Shown: positions 43,924-54,438 of the stretch, one piece after another
Numbering within the stretch: position 1 is the stretch's first letter
Layout: each line of letters starts with the position of its first letter
Assembly: GCF_003852425.1 (NCBI RefSeq)
Contig: NZ_QAJN01000021.1
Coordinates: forward strand, 1-64,000
From: Paucibacter sp. KBW04
GTDB taxonomy: Bacteria > Pseudomonadota > Gammaproteobacteria > Burkholderiales > Burkholderiaceae_C
DNA: 64,000 nucleotides
Direction: 5' to 3'
Notes under the pieces: generated by a model
What the model saw: only the letters and a program-made list of their open reading frames with translations
The model's database searches: none
Told to the model about the DNA's origin: nothing
Made by a program: the position numbers and the translations under genes

Positions 43924-46257
43924 ATGAGCGAGATCACCAAAAAGGACAAGACCCTGTCCCCGGCCGAAGCGGCCTTGCGCGAGGCCGCGCTGGACTATCA
44001 CCGCGCGCCCACGCGCGGCAAGATCGCCGTCACTCCCACCAAGGCCTTGTCCAACCAGCGCGACCTCTCGCTGGCCTACTCGCCCGGCGTGGCCTATGCC
44101 TGCCTGGCGATTGAGGAAGACCCCTCGCTGGCGGCCGACTTCACTTCGCGTGGCAATTTGGTGGCGGTGATCACCAATGGCACGGCCGTGCTGGGCCTGG
44201 GCGATATCGGCCCGTTGGCCTCCAAGCCGGTGATGGAAGGCAAGGGCTGCTTGTTCAAGAAGTTCGCCGGCATCGATGTGTTTGATATCGAGCTGGCCGA
44301 GCGCGACCCCGACAAGCTGGTGGACATGATTGCCGCCATGGAGCCAACGCTGGGCGGCATCAATCTGGAGGACATCAAGGCGCCCGAGTGCTTCTATATC
44401 GAGAAGAAGCTCAAGGAGCGGATGAATATCCCCGTCTTCCACGACGACCAGCATGGCACGGCCATCATCTCCAGCAGCGCTTTGCTGAACGGCCTGGAGC
44501 TGGTGGGCAAGGACATCGCCAGCGTCAAGCTGGCCGTGTCGGGCGCGGGGGCTGCGGCCACCGCTTGTCTGGACCTGATGGTAGGCCTGGGTGTTAAACG
44601 CGAGAACATCTTTGTCTGCGACTCCAAGGGCGTGATTCAGGACCAGCGCGAGGACGCGAAGGCCGGCAAGCTGGACGAGAGCAAGCAGCGCTATTGCCAG
44701 GTCACGACCAAGCGCAGCCTGGCCGATGTGGTCGATGGCGCCGATGTGTTCCTGGGTTGCTCGGCCGCTGGCGTGTTGACGCAAGACATGGTCAAAACCA
44801 TGGCGCCCAAGCCCATCATCCTGGCCCTGGCCAACCCCGAGCCCGAGATCCGCCCCGAACTGGCCAAGGCGGTGCGCCCGGACTGCATCATCGCTACCGG
44901 CCGCTCGGACTACCCGAACCAAGTCAACAACGTTCTCTGCTTCCCCTACATCTTCCGCGGTGCGCTGGACTGCGGTGCTAGCAAGATCACGGAGGAAATG
45001 AAGCTGGCCTGCGTGCGCGAGATCGCCGCCCTGGCCAAGGCCGAGACCAGCGACGAGGTGGCGGCTGCCTACGCCGGCGAGGTGCTGGCTTTTGGTGCCG
45101 ACTACCTGATCCCCAAGCCCTTCGATGCGCGCCTGATTCTGCGCATCGCCCCGGCCGTGGCCAAGGCGGCCGAGGCCTCCGGCGTGGCCGCACGCCCCAT
45201 CAAGGACTTGGACGCTTACCGTCAGTCGCTGGAACGCTTTGTCTACCAGACCGGCATGTTCATGCGCCCGGTCTTCACGGCCGCCAAGGCCAACCCAGCG
45301 CGTGTGATCTATGCCGAGGGTGAGGACGAGCGCGTGCTGCGCGCCGTGCAAGTGGCGCTGGACGAAGGCATCGTCAAGCCCACCCTGATCGGCCGCCCCG
45401 AAGTGATCCAGACCCGCATAGCACGGGCCGGCCTGCGCCTCAAAGTGGGCGTGGATGTGGCGGTGATCGACCCCGACAACGATGCCCGCTTCCGCCAGTA
45501 CTGGGAGGCCTACCATCAGGTGATGGGCCGCCGTGGCGTGACGCCGGACATGGCCAAGGCGGCGGTGCGCCGTTCGGCCACCACCATCGGCGCCCTGGCC
45601 ATCAAGCTGGGTGATGCGGACGCGATGATTTGCGGCATGGTGGGGCGCTTCGACAGCCATCTGGAGCATGTCAACGACCTGATCGGCCTCAAGCCCGGCG
45701 CCAAGACCCTGGCCACCATGAATGCGCTGATGCTGGAGCAGCACACCCTGTTCCTGACCGACACCTTCGTCAATGACAGCCCGGACGCCGAGCAATTGGC
45801 CGAGATCGCCGCCATGGCCGCCGAGGAGGTGAAGCGCTTTGGCCTGCCGCCCAAGCTGGCCTTTGTTTCGCACAGCATGTTTGGCTCCAGCAAGCGGCCT
45901 TCGGCGCTGAAGATGCGCCAGGCTTATGAGTTGTTTGCGGCCGCCAATCCGGAAATCGAGGCCGAGGGCGAGATGCATGGCGATGCAGCCTTGTCGGAAT
46001 CGGTGCGTTCCAGCTTCCTGCCGGACAGCCGCCTCAAGGGCGCGGCCAATCTGCTGGTGCTGCCCACGCTGGACGCGGCCAACATCCTCTTCAATGTGCT
46101 GAAGATCAGCAGCAGCCATGGCGTGACCGTAGGCCCCATTCTTTTGGGCGCGGCCGCGCCGGTGCACATCCTGACGCCCTCGGCCACGGTGCGCCGCATC
46201 GTCAATATGACGGCGCTGGCGGTGGCCGATGTGCTGGCCGAGCGGGGCGCGAAATAA
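43924..46257 (+). CDS. maeB: NADP-dependent malic enzyme with phosphotransacetylase-like domain
   Basis: A 777-residue two-domain malic enzyme (MaeB type). Residues 1-430 form the malic enzyme: [17 protein letters not shown], the NAD(P)-binding [16 protein letters not shown], and DDQHGTAII with catalytic-site residues. Residues 445-777 form a phosphotransacetylase-like regulatory domain ([17 protein letters not shown]; ending in [12 protein letters not shown]). It decarboxylates malate to pyruvate, supplying NADPH; the PTA-like part responds to acetyl-CoA in E. coli. GGAG six bases before the ATG at 43924 defines the start; the frame is open further upstream. Confidence 0.95.
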   Translation: MSEITKKDKTLSPAEAALREAALDYHRAPTRGKIAVTPTKALSNQRDLSLAYSPGVAYACLAIEEDPSLAADFTSRGNLVAVITNGTAVLGLGDIGPLASKPVMEGKGCLFKKFAGIDVFDIELAERDPDKLVDMIAAMEPTLGGINLEDIKAPECFYIEKKLKERMNIPVFHDDQHGTAIISSSALLNGLELVGKDIASVKLAVSGAGAAATACLDLMVGLGVKRENIFVCDSKGVIQDQREDAKAGKLDESKQRYCQVTTKRSLADVVDGADVFLGCSAAGVLTQDMVKTMAPKPIILALANPEPEIRPELAKAVRPDCIIATGRSDYPNQVNNVLCFPYIFRGALDCGASKITEEMKLACVREIAALAKAETSDEVAAAYAGEVLAFGADYLIPKPFDARLILRIAPAVAKAAEASGVAARPIKDLDAYRQSLERFVYQTGMFMRPVFTAAKANPARVIYAEGEDERVLRAVQVALDEGIVKPTLIGRPEVIQTRIARAGLRLKVGVDVAVIDPDNDARFRQYWEAYHQVMGRRGVTPDMAKAAVRRSATTIGALAIKLGDADAMICGMVGRFDSHLEHVNDLIGLKPGAKTLATMNALMLEQHTLFLTDTFVNDSPDAEQLAEIAAMAAEEVKRFGLPPKLAFVSHSMFGSSKRPSALKMRQAYELFAAANPEIEAEGEMHGDAALSESVRSSFLPDSRLKGAANLLVLPTLDAANILFNVLKISSSHGVTVGPILLGAAAPVHILTPSATVRRIVNMTALAVADVLAERGAK

Positions 46258-46301
46258 GCGCTCTTGAGCGCTGAAGCCAGCGCTTGAAACCTGCTTGAAT
46301 T

Positions 46302-46328
46302 CAAAGGCCCGGCATTGCTGGGCCTTTG
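46302..46328 (+). terminator. Terminator of maeB
   Basis: CAAAGGCCC pairs with GGGCCTTTG around a nine-base loop, 44 bases after the maeB stop. The T-tract is short (TTTGTC). Confidence 0.7.
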
Positions 46329-46450
46329 TCGTTTGGCGCCGGCGGCGATTCGCGCACCGGGCTTGCATTGGTAACCCGCTGTAATCGACTTTCCCCCGAT
46401 TTGCGCTCCATAATCGCTCGCCTGTAACTTTATTTCAGCGAGAGCCAGCT

Positions 46451-47884
46451 ATGTCCCGTGCCACCAAGATTGTTGCCACCCTCGGCCCCGCGTCGTCGTC
46501 GCCGGAGATCCTGGCGCGAATGATCGCGGCTGGCGTCGACGTGGTGCGGCTGAACTTCTCGCATGGCAAGGCGCAGGACCATATCGACCGCGCCAAGCTG
46601 GTGCGCGAGGCGGCCGCCCTGGCGGGCAAGTCGGTGGCCATCATGGCCGATCTGCAGGGCCCCAAGATCCGCGTCGGCAAGTTTGAGAACGGCAAGATCG
46701 AGCTGGTCAACGGCCGCCCCTTCATCCTGGACGCCGACCGCACCGAGCTGGGCAATGAAGACATTGTTGGCCTCGATTACAAGGAACTGCCGCGCGATGT
46801 GAAGCCTGGCGATACCTTGCTACTGAACGACGGCCTGTTGGTGCTGACGGTGGAAGCGGTGCGCGGTGCGGCCGTGCACACCATCGTCAAGATGGGCGGC
46901 GAGCTGTCGAACAACAAGGGCATCAACAAGCAGGGCGGCGGCCTGACCGCGCCGGCCCTGACGGGCAAGGACATGGAAGACATCAAGACCGCGATGAGCT
47001 TCCAGTGCGAATACCTGGCGGTGAGCTTCCCCAAGAACGCCACCGATATGGAGATGGCGCGCCAGCTGGCCAATGTGGCCGGCGAGCCCTATCGCCACAA
47101 GCCCGGCATGATCGCCAAGATCGAGCGTTACGAAGCCATCCCCCATCTGGAAGCCATTCTGAAGGCCAGCGACGGCATCATGGTGGCGCGTGGCGACCTG
47201 GCCGTGGAAGTGGGTAATGCGGCCGTGCCGGCCCTGCAAAAGCGCATGATCAAGCTGGCCCGTGAGCTGGACAAAGTGGCCATCACCGCCACCCAGATGA
47301 TGGAGTCCATGATTGTCAACCCGGTGCCCACCCGCGCCGAGGTGTCCGACGTGGCCAATGCCGTGCTGGACGGCACCGACGCCGTCATGCTCAGCGCCGA
47401 AACCGCCGCCGGCAAGTTCCCGGTCGAGACCATCGAGCAGATGGCTGCCATCGCCCTGGAAGCCGAGCGCGCCGAGTTCGTCACCCTGGACACCGATTTC
47501 GCCGGCCGCCAGTTCGCCCGCATTGACCAGTCCATCGCCATGGGTGCCTTGTTCACCGCCCATCACCTGGGCTGCAAGGCCATCCTGGCCCTGACCGAGT
47601 CGGGCTCGACCGCCTTGTGGATGAGCCGCCATCGCATCCAAGTGCCTATCTTCGCGCTCACCACTACGGCGGTCAGCCAGCGCAAGATGTCGCTCTACCG
47701 CAATGTGCGCCCCTTGCTGATGCCCAAGTACGAGGACAGGGACACGGCCCTGGCCGCGGCGGAACAGATCCTGGTCGATATGGGCGTGCTGATGCCGGGC
47801 GACACCTATGCCATCACCTGCGGTGAGCCCATGGGCTATCCAGGCGGTACAAATATGCTGAAAGTCTGCCGCGTCGGCGGTTGA
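46451..47884 (+). CDS. pyk: Pyruvate kinase
   Basis: A 477-residue glycolytic enzyme converting phosphoenolpyruvate and ADP to pyruvate and ATP. Seen: TKIVATLGPASSSPE, VVRLNFSHG, IMADLQGPKIRVG, the catalytic Lys region LAVSFPKNATD, the metal-binding IAKIERYEAI and MVARGDLAVEVG, and the ATQMMESM motif. The C-terminal domain is complete. GCGAGAG lies upstream of the ATG. Length matches E. coli PykA (480). Confidence 0.97.
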   Translation: MSRATKIVATLGPASSSPEILARMIAAGVDVVRLNFSHGKAQDHIDRAKLVREAAALAGKSVAIMADLQGPKIRVGKFENGKIELVNGRPFILDADRTELGNEDIVGLDYKELPRDVKPGDTLLLNDGLLVLTVEAVRGAAVHTIVKMGGELSNNKGINKQGGGLTAPALTGKDMEDIKTAMSFQCEYLAVSFPKNATDMEMARQLANVAGEPYRHKPGMIAKIERYEAIPHLEAILKASDGIMVARGDLAVEVGNAAVPALQKRMIKLARELDKVAITATQMMESMIVNPVPTRAEVSDVANAVLDGTDAVMLSAETAAGKFPVETIEQMAAIALEAERAEFVTLDTDFAGRQFARIDQSIAMGALFTAHHLGCKAILALTESGSTALWMSRHRIQVPIFALTTTAVSQRKMSLYRNVRPLLMPKYEDRDTALAAAEQILVDMGVLMPGDTYAITCGEPMGYPGGTNMLKVCRVGG

Positions 47885-47976
47885 TCGGCTTATTCGGGCT
47901 TTGACCCGGGCCTGGCGGGGCGAGAATAGGGCCACTCTTTTGTAAAAAAGTCCCATTTGTCTTGGGGCTTGCGAAC

Positions 47977-48765
47977 ATGAACCCTGCCTCTGCGCCCGAA
48001 AGGGCCGGAACCGCCACCCTGCTCCAGCGGCGCCAGCTTCTTTGTGCCGCTGTCGGGGCGGGGGCGGGCTTGGCTGGGACGTCTATGCCGGCTCGCTCGA
48101 CCGAGCGCCTGCAAGTGCCCATAGGCTTGGGCAGCAAAGGGCCTCGCCCCTTTGTGGGCAAGCTCTTGGACCTCATCGCACAGGCGGCCAATATTGAATG
48201 GCAGCCGCAGTTCGTGCCTTTTGCCCGTCAGGTTTTGATGGCTGAACGTGGCCAATGCCTGGCCTTCGGGCTCTCTCGCAGCGAGCCTCGAGAGTTGGTG
48301 TTCGAGTTCTCCGAGCCCTTGTTTGTGAATCATGCTTGGCTGGTGGTGCGGCGCGACAAGGTCTTCAATTACCGTGGTGTCGAAGATCTACGGGATCGCG
48401 TGCTCTGCCTGCCGCGAGGCGTGGTCATGGGGCCCGAGTTGGAGGCGGCGCGTGGCAGCCTGATCCAGGTCAAGCAAACCGATGTGGACATCGCCGCCCG
48501 AGTGCGCATGGTGGTGGCCGGGCGCTGTGATCTCTTGTTGGCTACCTACCGCAGTGCACGGCCGGAGTCCCTGGCGCGCATGCTGGGCCTGCCTCCCGGC
48601 AGCGCGTCTGAGCTCACTTATCTGCCCAAACCGGTCGAGGTCAGCCCGGTTTACTTGGCCGCCGCGCGCGGCAGCGATCTGGCCCAGCGCGCACTGCCTC
48701 GCATCAACATCGCCTTGCGCCAGCAGGCCAAGGCCATCGAGGCCTTGGCCAATAGCGATATCTGA
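47977..48765 (+). CDS. Periplasmic substrate-binding protein (SBP_bac_3-like)
   Basis: A 262-residue exported protein. The N-terminus has a twin-arginine-like start ([20 protein letters not shown]), so Tat export is possible. The rest resembles type-2 amino-acid-type binding domains: LGSKGPRPFVGKLLDLIAQA, then FGLSRSEPRELVFEFSEPLF and VVRRDKVFNYRGVEDLRDRV. No permease or ATPase genes lie nearby, so it may serve a distant transporter or sense a ligand. The ATG at 47977 is preferred over one five codons upstream. It is convergent with the DUF4325 gene. Confidence 0.7.
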   Translation: MNPASAPERAGTATLLQRRQLLCAAVGAGAGLAGTSMPARSTERLQVPIGLGSKGPRPFVGKLLDLIAQAANIEWQPQFVPFARQVLMAERGQCLAFGLSRSEPRELVFEFSEPLFVNHAWLVVRRDKVFNYRGVEDLRDRVLCLPRGVVMGPELEAARGSLIQVKQTDVDIAARVRMVVAGRCDLLLATYRSARPESLARMLGLPPGSASELTYLPKPVEVSPVYLAAARGSDLAQRALPRINIALRQQAKAIEALANSDI

Positions 48766-48806
48766 GAGCGAAAGCTGAGCGCTGTTTCGCGCGCTGTTTC
48801 GTGGGG

Positions 48807-49844
48807 CTAGGCCGTTGCCGTCGCGCTGTCTTGCGCGCTCTTGATCAGTGCGGCGATGCGCGGAGTCGTATGGGTGGGGTGCAGTTCCACGCCGGGGTTG
48901 GCGCGGGCGAACACGCGGAACAACTCGTCGACAAAGCCATGGCCCACATCTTCGACGCCGCTGAAATTGATCTCGGCGCGGCGGAAGGTCGTCAAGCGGG
49001 CGGCCACCCGGCGCGCTTGAGCGCGGCTGTCCAGGGGCTGGCCGGGCCCGGCCAGCAGCTGCAGAGAAATCACGGTTTGATCAAACTCGATGCCGCTGCC
49101 GTCCAGGCTCCAGGCGCCCATCACCTGGTCCAGGGTGCGCTGGGTGTCCAGGGCGATGGCCATATAAATTGAGCTGCCCTGGCGCGGCATGGGGCGACCC
49201 GGGCGCCAGCCACTGGATTCCCATGCACGGCGCTGGAAGGCCGTGCCATTGGCGTGGATGTCGAATACATCGGCCAGTTGGGAGCTGAAGAAGAGGCCGC
49301 GGCCGGTGTGCGCCTCAGGTTGGCTGGTCAGCCGGCCTTTGCTGAGTTCCAGCATGGCGTGCTGGGCATCTTCAATCTCAAAAGCCTGGCAGATCTTGTC
49401 GAAAACGCCACAACCGTCATCCGAAACCAGTAACTGCACATGGCTGGGCGTTTGGCGCAGCGACACAGTGACGCTGCTGCCGCCGCTGTGGTCGGCCGCG
49501 TTGTTCACCAGCTCGGTAAAGCCGTGGCGAATCATGCGGCCCACATGGGCGGGCAGGGCGAAATGGGGCGCGAAATCGCGCTGCCAGGGCAGGTCTTCCT
49601 GCAGGCCATACAAGGTATAGGAGCGGGCCACTTGGCGCAAGGCGCCGGGGCTGTAGACGGGGCGGCGATCGCTGCCGCTGCGGCTCAGCCATTGGGCATC
49701 GACCAGGCGGCGCAGGGCGGCGAGTGCGGCGCGGCGGCTGGCGCCGGTGCGTTCCTCGATATGGCTGGCCAGGTCCAGCGAATGCTCGCCGGCCGCGGCG
49801 GTGATCCAAAGCGTGAGGTGATCGATAGAAAGTCGTGTCGACAT
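48807..49844 (-). CDS. HTH - HATPase - STAS-like (DUF4325) signalling protein
   Basis: A 345-residue three-part protein. Residues 1-75 look like a winged HTH (SHIEERTGASRRAALAALRR, then LVDAQWLSR). Residues 95-205 form a GHKL ATPase with an N-box HGFTELVNNAADHSGG, a G1 box VSDDGCGVFDK and a G2 box TGRGLFFSSQLAD. Residues 260-340 form a STAS-like DUF4325 domain (ARRVAARLTTFRRAEINFSG, then FVDELFRVFARANP). It has no His phospho-acceptor or receiver. The mix resembles an anti-sigma/anti-anti-sigma switch in one chain. GGGAG precedes the ATG at 49844. Monocistronic; target unknown. Confidence 0.8.
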   Translation of the reverse strand: MSTRLSIDHLTLWITAAAGEHSLDLASHIEERTGASRRAALAALRRLVDAQWLSRSGSDRRPVYSPGALRQVARSYTLYGLQEDLPWQRDFAPHFALPAHVGRMIRHGFTELVNNAADHSGGSSVTVSLRQTPSHVQLLVSDDGCGVFDKICQAFEIEDAQHAMLELSKGRLTSQPEAHTGRGLFFSSQLADVFDIHANGTAFQRRAWESSGWRPGRPMPRQGSSIYMAIALDTQRTLDQVMGAWSLDGSGIEFDQTVISLQLLAGPGQPLDSRAQARRVAARLTTFRRAEINFSGVEDVGHGFVDELFRVFARANPGVELHPTHTTPRIAALIKSAQDSATATA

Positions 49845-50082
49845 GCAGGGCTCCCTGGCTGTGCGTCCCGGCCCACGCGGCAAGCCCAGGAAAAAGTGTG
49901 TCGCGGCAGCCTAATCGCTTGCTTGGGCGGTAGCAATAGCCATTGCCCCCGGTTCGGGCGCCTGGAGTCGACATGAGCTGCCGCTAGAATCAAACGAGTT
50001 ACAGAGCGGTTACAGCGGCAAACTGGTAGTGGGTCGCCGTGGCCAGCGCCTGAAAAAGCATTTCAAACTCCCGGAGAACTTC

Positions 50083-51147
50083 ATGGCTCTCGTTTCAATG
50101 CGTCAATTGCTGGATCACGCGGCCGAGCACGGCTACGGCATCCCAGCCTTCAACGTCAACAATCTCGAACAGGTGCAGGCCGTCATGGCAGCGGCCGACG
50201 AGGCCGGTGCGCCGGTGATCCTGCAGGCCTCGGCCGGTGCGCGCAAATACGCGGGTGAAAGCTTCATCAAGCATTTGATTCAGGCCGCTGTCGAGGCCTA
50301 TCCGCACATCCCTTTGGTGATGCACCAGGATCACGGTCAAACCCCGGCGATCTGCCAAGGTGCCATCGACCTGGGCTTTAGCTCGGTGATGATGGACGGC
50401 TCCCTGCAAGCCGACGGCAAGACGCCGGCCAACTTCGATTACAACGTGGACGTGACCCGCCAGGTCGTTGCCCTGGCCCACAAGGTCGGCGTCACCGTCG
50501 AGGGCGAGCTGGGCTGCCTGGGTTCGCTGGAAACCGGCGAGGCGGGTGAGGAAGACGGCATCGGCGCCGTCGGCAAGCTGGATCACAGCCAGATGTTGAC
50601 CGACCCGGAGGAAGCCGCCCAATTCGTCAAGGCCACCGGCCTGGACGCGCTGGCCATCGCCATCGGCACCAGCCACGGCGCTTATAAATTCACCCGCAAG
50701 CCCACTGGCGACATCCTGGCGATCTCGCGCGTGAAGGAGATCAATGCCCGCATCCCCAACACCCATCTGGTGATGCATGGGTCCTCCAGCGTGCCGCAAG
50801 AGCTGCTGGAGCAGATTCGCCAGTACGGCGGCGCCATGAAGGAAACCTATGGCGTGCCGGTCGAAGAGATCCAGGAAGCCATCAAGTACGGCGTGCGCAA
50901 GATCAATATCGACACCGATATCCGTCTGGCCATGACCGGTGCGGTGCGCAAATTCCTGGTCGAGAACCCCGACAAGTTCGACGCCCGCGAATGGCTCAAG
51001 CCCGCGCGCGAGGCCGCCAAGCTGGTCTGCTTGCAGCGCTACCGCCAGTTCGGCTGCGAAGGCCAGGCCGGCAAGATCAAGGCCCGCAGCCTGGTCGATG
51101 TGGCCGCTGCCTATGCCCGTGGCGAGCTGAATCAAGTCGTTCAGTAA
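50083..51147 (+). CDS. fba: Fructose-bisphosphate aldolase, class II
   Basis: A 354-residue zinc-dependent aldolase that splits fructose 1,6-bisphosphate in glycolysis and runs in reverse in gluconeogenesis or the Calvin cycle. Seen: [27 protein letters not shown] with the catalytic-zinc His, [27 protein letters not shown] and the phosphate-binding [15 protein letters not shown]. The length and motifs fit the Calvin-cycle subtype common in Betaproteobacteria. GGAG six bases before the ATG at 50083 defines the start. Terminator at 51186. Confidence 0.96.
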   Translation: MALVSMRQLLDHAAEHGYGIPAFNVNNLEQVQAVMAAADEAGAPVILQASAGARKYAGESFIKHLIQAAVEAYPHIPLVMHQDHGQTPAICQGAIDLGFSSVMMDGSLQADGKTPANFDYNVDVTRQVVALAHKVGVTVEGELGCLGSLETGEAGEEDGIGAVGKLDHSQMLTDPEEAAQFVKATGLDALAIAIGTSHGAYKFTRKPTGDILAISRVKEINARIPNTHLVMHGSSSVPQELLEQIRQYGGAMKETYGVPVEEIQEAIKYGVRKINIDTDIRLAMTGAVRKFLVENPDKFDAREWLKPAREAAKLVCLQRYRQFGCEGQAGKIKARSLVDVAAAYARGELNQVVQ

Positions 51148-51185
51148 GTCTTAGGCGCCGGCAAAAGCCGGCTCGTCTAGAGAGT

Positions 51186-51219
51186 AAAGCCCGCCCGCGC
51201 TCCCGCTGGCGGGCTTTTT
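51186..51219 (+). terminator. Rho-independent terminator of fba
   Basis: AAAGCCCGCC pairs with GGCGGGCTTT around a 12-base loop and is followed by further T. It lies 38 bases after the fba stop. Confidence 0.92.
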
Positions 51220-51270
51220 GCTTTGAATGCCGCCTAAAATCCCTCCTCTTTTGCCCTCTCCCCGCCCATC

Positions 51271-52167
51271 ATGACCGCAGCTCTCCTGAATTCCTCGCTG
51301 ACTTCCTTGCCTCTGATCGCTCGCGGCAAGGTGCGTGAAAACTATGCGGTCGGCGAGGATCGCATCCTGATGGTGGCCAGCGACCGCATCTCGGCCTATG
51401 ACGTGATCATGGGCGAGCCCATCCCCGGCAAGGGCGCCTTGCTGACCCAGATGGCCTTGTTCTGGTTCCAAAAGCTGGACGGCATCGTGCCCAATCATCT
51501 GACCGGCGAGGACCCGCTGTCGGTGGTGGGCGAGGCCGACAAGGCTCAGGTCAAGGACCGCTCCATGCTGGTCAAGCGCCTGAAGCCCCTGCCCATCGAG
51601 GCTGTGGTGCGCGGCTATCTGGCCGGCAGCGGTTGGGCCGAGTACAAGCAAAACGGCGAGGTCTGTGGCGTCAAGCTGCCGGCCGGTTTGCAAAACGCCA
51701 GCAAGCTGCCCCAGCCCATCTTCACCCCCGCCACCAAGGCCGAGATGGGGGACCATGACGAGAACATCAATTTCGAGCGCTGCGTGGAAATCATCGGGCA
51801 GGACCTGGCCGAACGCGTGCGCGACATCTCCATCCAGCTCTATCAGCGCGCCGCCGACTTCGCGCTGAGCAAGGGCATCATCATTGCCGATACCAAGTTC
51901 GAGTTCGGACTGGATGCCGACGGCACCCTGACTTTGATGGACGAGGTGCTGACGCCCGACTCCTCGCGCTACTGGCCGGCCGAGAGCTATGCCGTGGGCA
52001 GCAACCCGCCCAGCTATGACAAGCAGTTCCTGCGCGACTGGCTGGAGCAAGCCCAGGTGGATGGCAAGCCCTGGGGCAAGGTGGCGCCGGCGCCGGCCTT
52101 GCCGGCCGAGGTGATCGAGAACACGGCCGCCAAGTACGGCGAAGCCCTGCAACGCCTGACCCAATGA
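51271..52167 (+). CDS. purC: Phosphoribosylaminoimidazole-succinocarboxamide synthase
   Basis: A 298-residue SAICAR synthase that condenses CAIR with aspartate in purine synthesis. Seen: [62 protein letters not shown] and [15 protein letters not shown]. This is the longer eukaryote-like type (about 295 residues) usual in Betaproteobacteria. Its stop overlaps the start of the TPR gene, ahead of the purE-purK pair. Confidence 0.96.
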   Translation: MTAALLNSSLTSLPLIARGKVRENYAVGEDRILMVASDRISAYDVIMGEPIPGKGALLTQMALFWFQKLDGIVPNHLTGEDPLSVVGEADKAQVKDRSMLVKRLKPLPIEAVVRGYLAGSGWAEYKQNGEVCGVKLPAGLQNASKLPQPIFTPATKAEMGDHDENINFERCVEIIGQDLAERVRDISIQLYQRAADFALSKGIIIADTKFEFGLDADGTLTLMDEVLTPDSSRYWPAESYAVGSNPPSYDKQFLRDWLEQAQVDGKPWGKVAPAPALPAEVIENTAAKYGEALQRLTQ

Positions 52168-53279
52168 AGGCCATCAAAAGCCGCTTGCTCAAGCGCCTGG
52201 AGGTCGAGATTGCGGCCTCCAAGACCTTGGCCAAGACCTCCTGCCTGCGCGCTCAGCGGGCCCTGCTGTTTGCCCGCCATGGCCATATGGCCGAGGCGCG
52301 CGAGCAGCTCACCGATCTGCATCAGCTGGCTTTTCAACACCCGCACCCCGAGGTCGGGGCCTGGCTGCATTTCGCCGAAGGCCTGATGAGCTATTACACC
52401 GATTTCAGCAGCGCCGCGCAGGAGAAGATTGCCCGCGCCCATGCGATTGCCAAGTCGGTGGGCTTGAACAATCTGGAGGCTTTGAGCGCCGCCTGGCTGG
52501 CCCAGCTCGCTTACGTGCGCCACGATCTGCCCGAGATGCTGCGCCTGGCCCAAGCCTGCGATGAAAGCGCGGCGGGCACCGATTTCAGCGCCCGTTACCG
52601 TCTGTGCACCGTGCTGGGTCTGTCGCATCACTTTGCCAATCAAGAGGAGCAGGCGCGGCTTTGGTATGCCAAGGCGCGCACCCATGCGCAGGCCGAGGGC
52701 GATGACGCGGCCCTGTCCGCCCTGATGTACAACATGGCGGAGATGCGCACGGCCCAGGCCCGGCGTGAGTCTCTGGCCAGCCGATTTGCGCCGGGCGCGG
52801 TGGCAAGCTCGGGTCTGCTGCTCGGCGCCGACTCGATCAAGCATTACGACGAGGCGGTGGGCGGCTCGGTCAAGCCCGATCTGACCCCGGTGCTGCGTGC
52901 TCAGATCCTGACGGTGGAAGGCGATTTTGAGCAGGCAAGGCTGTTGTTCGAGGCCTATCTGCCCAAGGCCATGTCCACTGGCTTGGCCCGCCTGGGCAGC
53001 AGCTTGCTGGCCGATCTGGCCTGGTGCCGGGTCAATACCGGCCAGACCGAGCATGGCTTGCAACAGGCCAAGGAGGCGGAGATCGAGCTCGACCCGCTAT
53101 GCGATGTGGACGACCGCGCCATCACCCACAGCCGCTTGGCCCAGGTTTACGGCCTGGTCGGTGATGCGACGGCCGCCGAGCGCCATGCGCAAAGCGCGGC
53201 CGCCGAATGGCAGGAATTTGCCCAACAGCAAAGCGCCTGGGCGGAGGCCTTGGCCGCGGCTCAGCTGCAGCCGCGTTAA
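52164..53279 (+). CDS. TPR-like hypothetical protein
   Basis: A 371-residue all-helical cytoplasmic protein made of degenerate TPR-like repeats about every 35-40 residues ([77 protein letters not shown]). No enzymatic domain, signal peptide or membrane segment. The ATG overlaps the purC stop by four bases, so it is translationally coupled to purC. Probably a scaffold or regulator; I know no specific function. Confidence 0.7.
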   Translation: MKAIKSRLLKRLEVEIAASKTLAKTSCLRAQRALLFARHGHMAEAREQLTDLHQLAFQHPHPEVGAWLHFAEGLMSYYTDFSSAAQEKIARAHAIAKSVGLNNLEALSAAWLAQLAYVRHDLPEMLRLAQACDESAAGTDFSARYRLCTVLGLSHHFANQEEQARLWYAKARTHAQAEGDDAALSALMYNMAEMRTAQARRESLASRFAPGAVASSGLLLGADSIKHYDEAVGGSVKPDLTPVLRAQILTVEGDFEQARLLFEAYLPKAMSTGLARLGSSLLADLAWCRVNTGQTEHGLQQAKEAEIELDPLCDVDDRAITHSRLAQVYGLVGDATAAERHAQSAAAEWQEFAQQQSAWAEALAAAQLQPR

Positions 53280-53287
53280 AAAGACGC

Positions 53288-54256
53288 TCAGTTGAGCGCC
53301 ATGCTCAGCTTGCGGCGGTACTGATCCAGCAGCGGGTCGGAGGGCGGCAGCACCGTGTGGCCGGCCAGTTGCAGGCCGCTCTTGGCGTCGTCGGCGGTGG
53401 CTTTGCCGGCCGGGGCCTTGGGCACCGGCTTGGTCATCAACTCAAGAATCGCCACATAGCTGATGCGGGCCAGGCCCTCATTCCAGCTCTTGTCGCGCAT
53501 GATGATCTCCAGCAGATCGTCCATGGCGCCGGTGAAGTCGTGCGCGGCCCAACGGGCTTGGGCGAGCGTGAAGCGGGCCTCGAAATCGCGCTTGTTGCTC
53601 GCGATGGCGGCCTGCAGGGCGGCGGCGTCAATGCCTTCGCTGGCGCGCTGGCAGGCCCTCAGCCAATGCCCCAGGGCGGCAAAGCGGGCGTGGCGGGTGA
53701 TGGTGTCGGCGGCCTTGGCGGCCACGGGTTCAAACGCTTGTTGGGCGGCAGCCAAGTCGCCCAGTTCCAGCAAGGCCTTGATGTAGTCGAAGCGGGCGGT
53801 CTCGTTGCTCGGGTCGGCTTCGACCGCGTGCTGCAGCTTGACCAGGGCCGATTCCACATCGCCTTCGGCCAGCAATTCCTCGGCCGCGGCCACTTCTTCC
53901 TGTGCCTCCAGGGCTTCGCCGCTGGGCACATGCTTGTCCAGGAATTCGCGGATCTGGGCCTCGGGCACATTGCCCACAAAGCCGTCCACCGGCTGGCCGC
54001 CGGCGAACATCACGCAAAAAGGAATGCTGCGCACGCCAAACATCTGGCTCAGCTGATCGCTGATCTGCGGCACCTCGTCGGCATTCACCTTGGCCAGCTT
54101 GAAGCGGCCGGCGTAGGCCACCTCCAGCTTTTCCAGCACCGGGCCCAGCACCTTGCAGGGGCCGCACCATGGCGCCCAGATGTCCAGCAGCACGGGCTGC
54201 TGCAAGGAGCCCTCGATCAATTCGGCTTGGAAGTTCTGTAGGGTGATATCGATCAT
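53288..54256 (-). CDS. cnoX: Thioredoxin-TPR co-chaperone CnoX (YbbN)
   Basis: A 322-residue protein with an N-terminal thioredoxin domain (residues 1-110) and a helical TPR-like C-terminal region, the CnoX/YbbN layout. The redox site is an intact WCGPC near residue 32, unlike the E. coli protein, which lacks a CxxC there; Caulobacter CnoX has WCGPC and is redox-active. It holds unfolded proteins under oxidative stress and passes them to GroEL. It is on the minus strand, convergent with the purC-TPR unit (eight bases apart) and divergent from purE. Confidence 0.9.
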   Translation of the reverse strand: MIDITLQNFQAELIEGSLQQPVLLDIWAPWCGPCKVLGPVLEKLEVAYAGRFKLAKVNADEVPQISDQLSQMFGVRSIPFCVMFAGGQPVDGFVGNVPEAQIREFLDKHVPSGEALEAQEEVAAAEELLAEGDVESALVKLQHAVEADPSNETARFDYIKALLELGDLAAAQQAFEPVAAKAADTITRHARFAALGHWLRACQRASEGIDAAALQAAIASNKRDFEARFTLAQARWAAHDFTGAMDDLLEIIMRDKSWNEGLARISYVAILELMTKPVPKAPAGKATADDAKSGLQLAGHTVLPPSDPLLDQYRRKLSMALN

Positions 54257-54438
54257 GGCGGTGGGCAGCGGGCAGGGTTCTGATGGCGCTTGGGTGGCGT
54301 CAAGGTTTGTAAAAGCGAGGGCTCAGTGCGGGCAGGTGGCGGCGGCCGCCTACAATTCAAGGTTTTCCAGCCCTGATGCAAGAGCTGGCCTCGCCTTTGG
54401 GGTCAAGTCTCACATCGTGGATAGAGCGGATTTTTCCA

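Noticed and set aside
42904-46368. A 3.4-kb open frame on the minus strand, antisense to maeB and continuous with the PEP-CTERM gene
   Set aside because: Only the last 241 codons show a signal peptide and a PEP-CTERM end with a proper RBS. The rest is the mirror of a clear malic enzyme and arises from codon bias in GC-rich DNA.
40330-47913. Shared 14-mer TTGACCCGGGCCTG near 40330 and near 47900
   Set aside because: A 14-base match is expected by chance several times in 64 kb of GC-rich DNA, and the flanks do not match.
49845-50082. Possible tRNA or small RNA in the gap before fba
   Set aside because: No cloverleaf, no T-loop GTTCNANNC box and no CCA end could be found.
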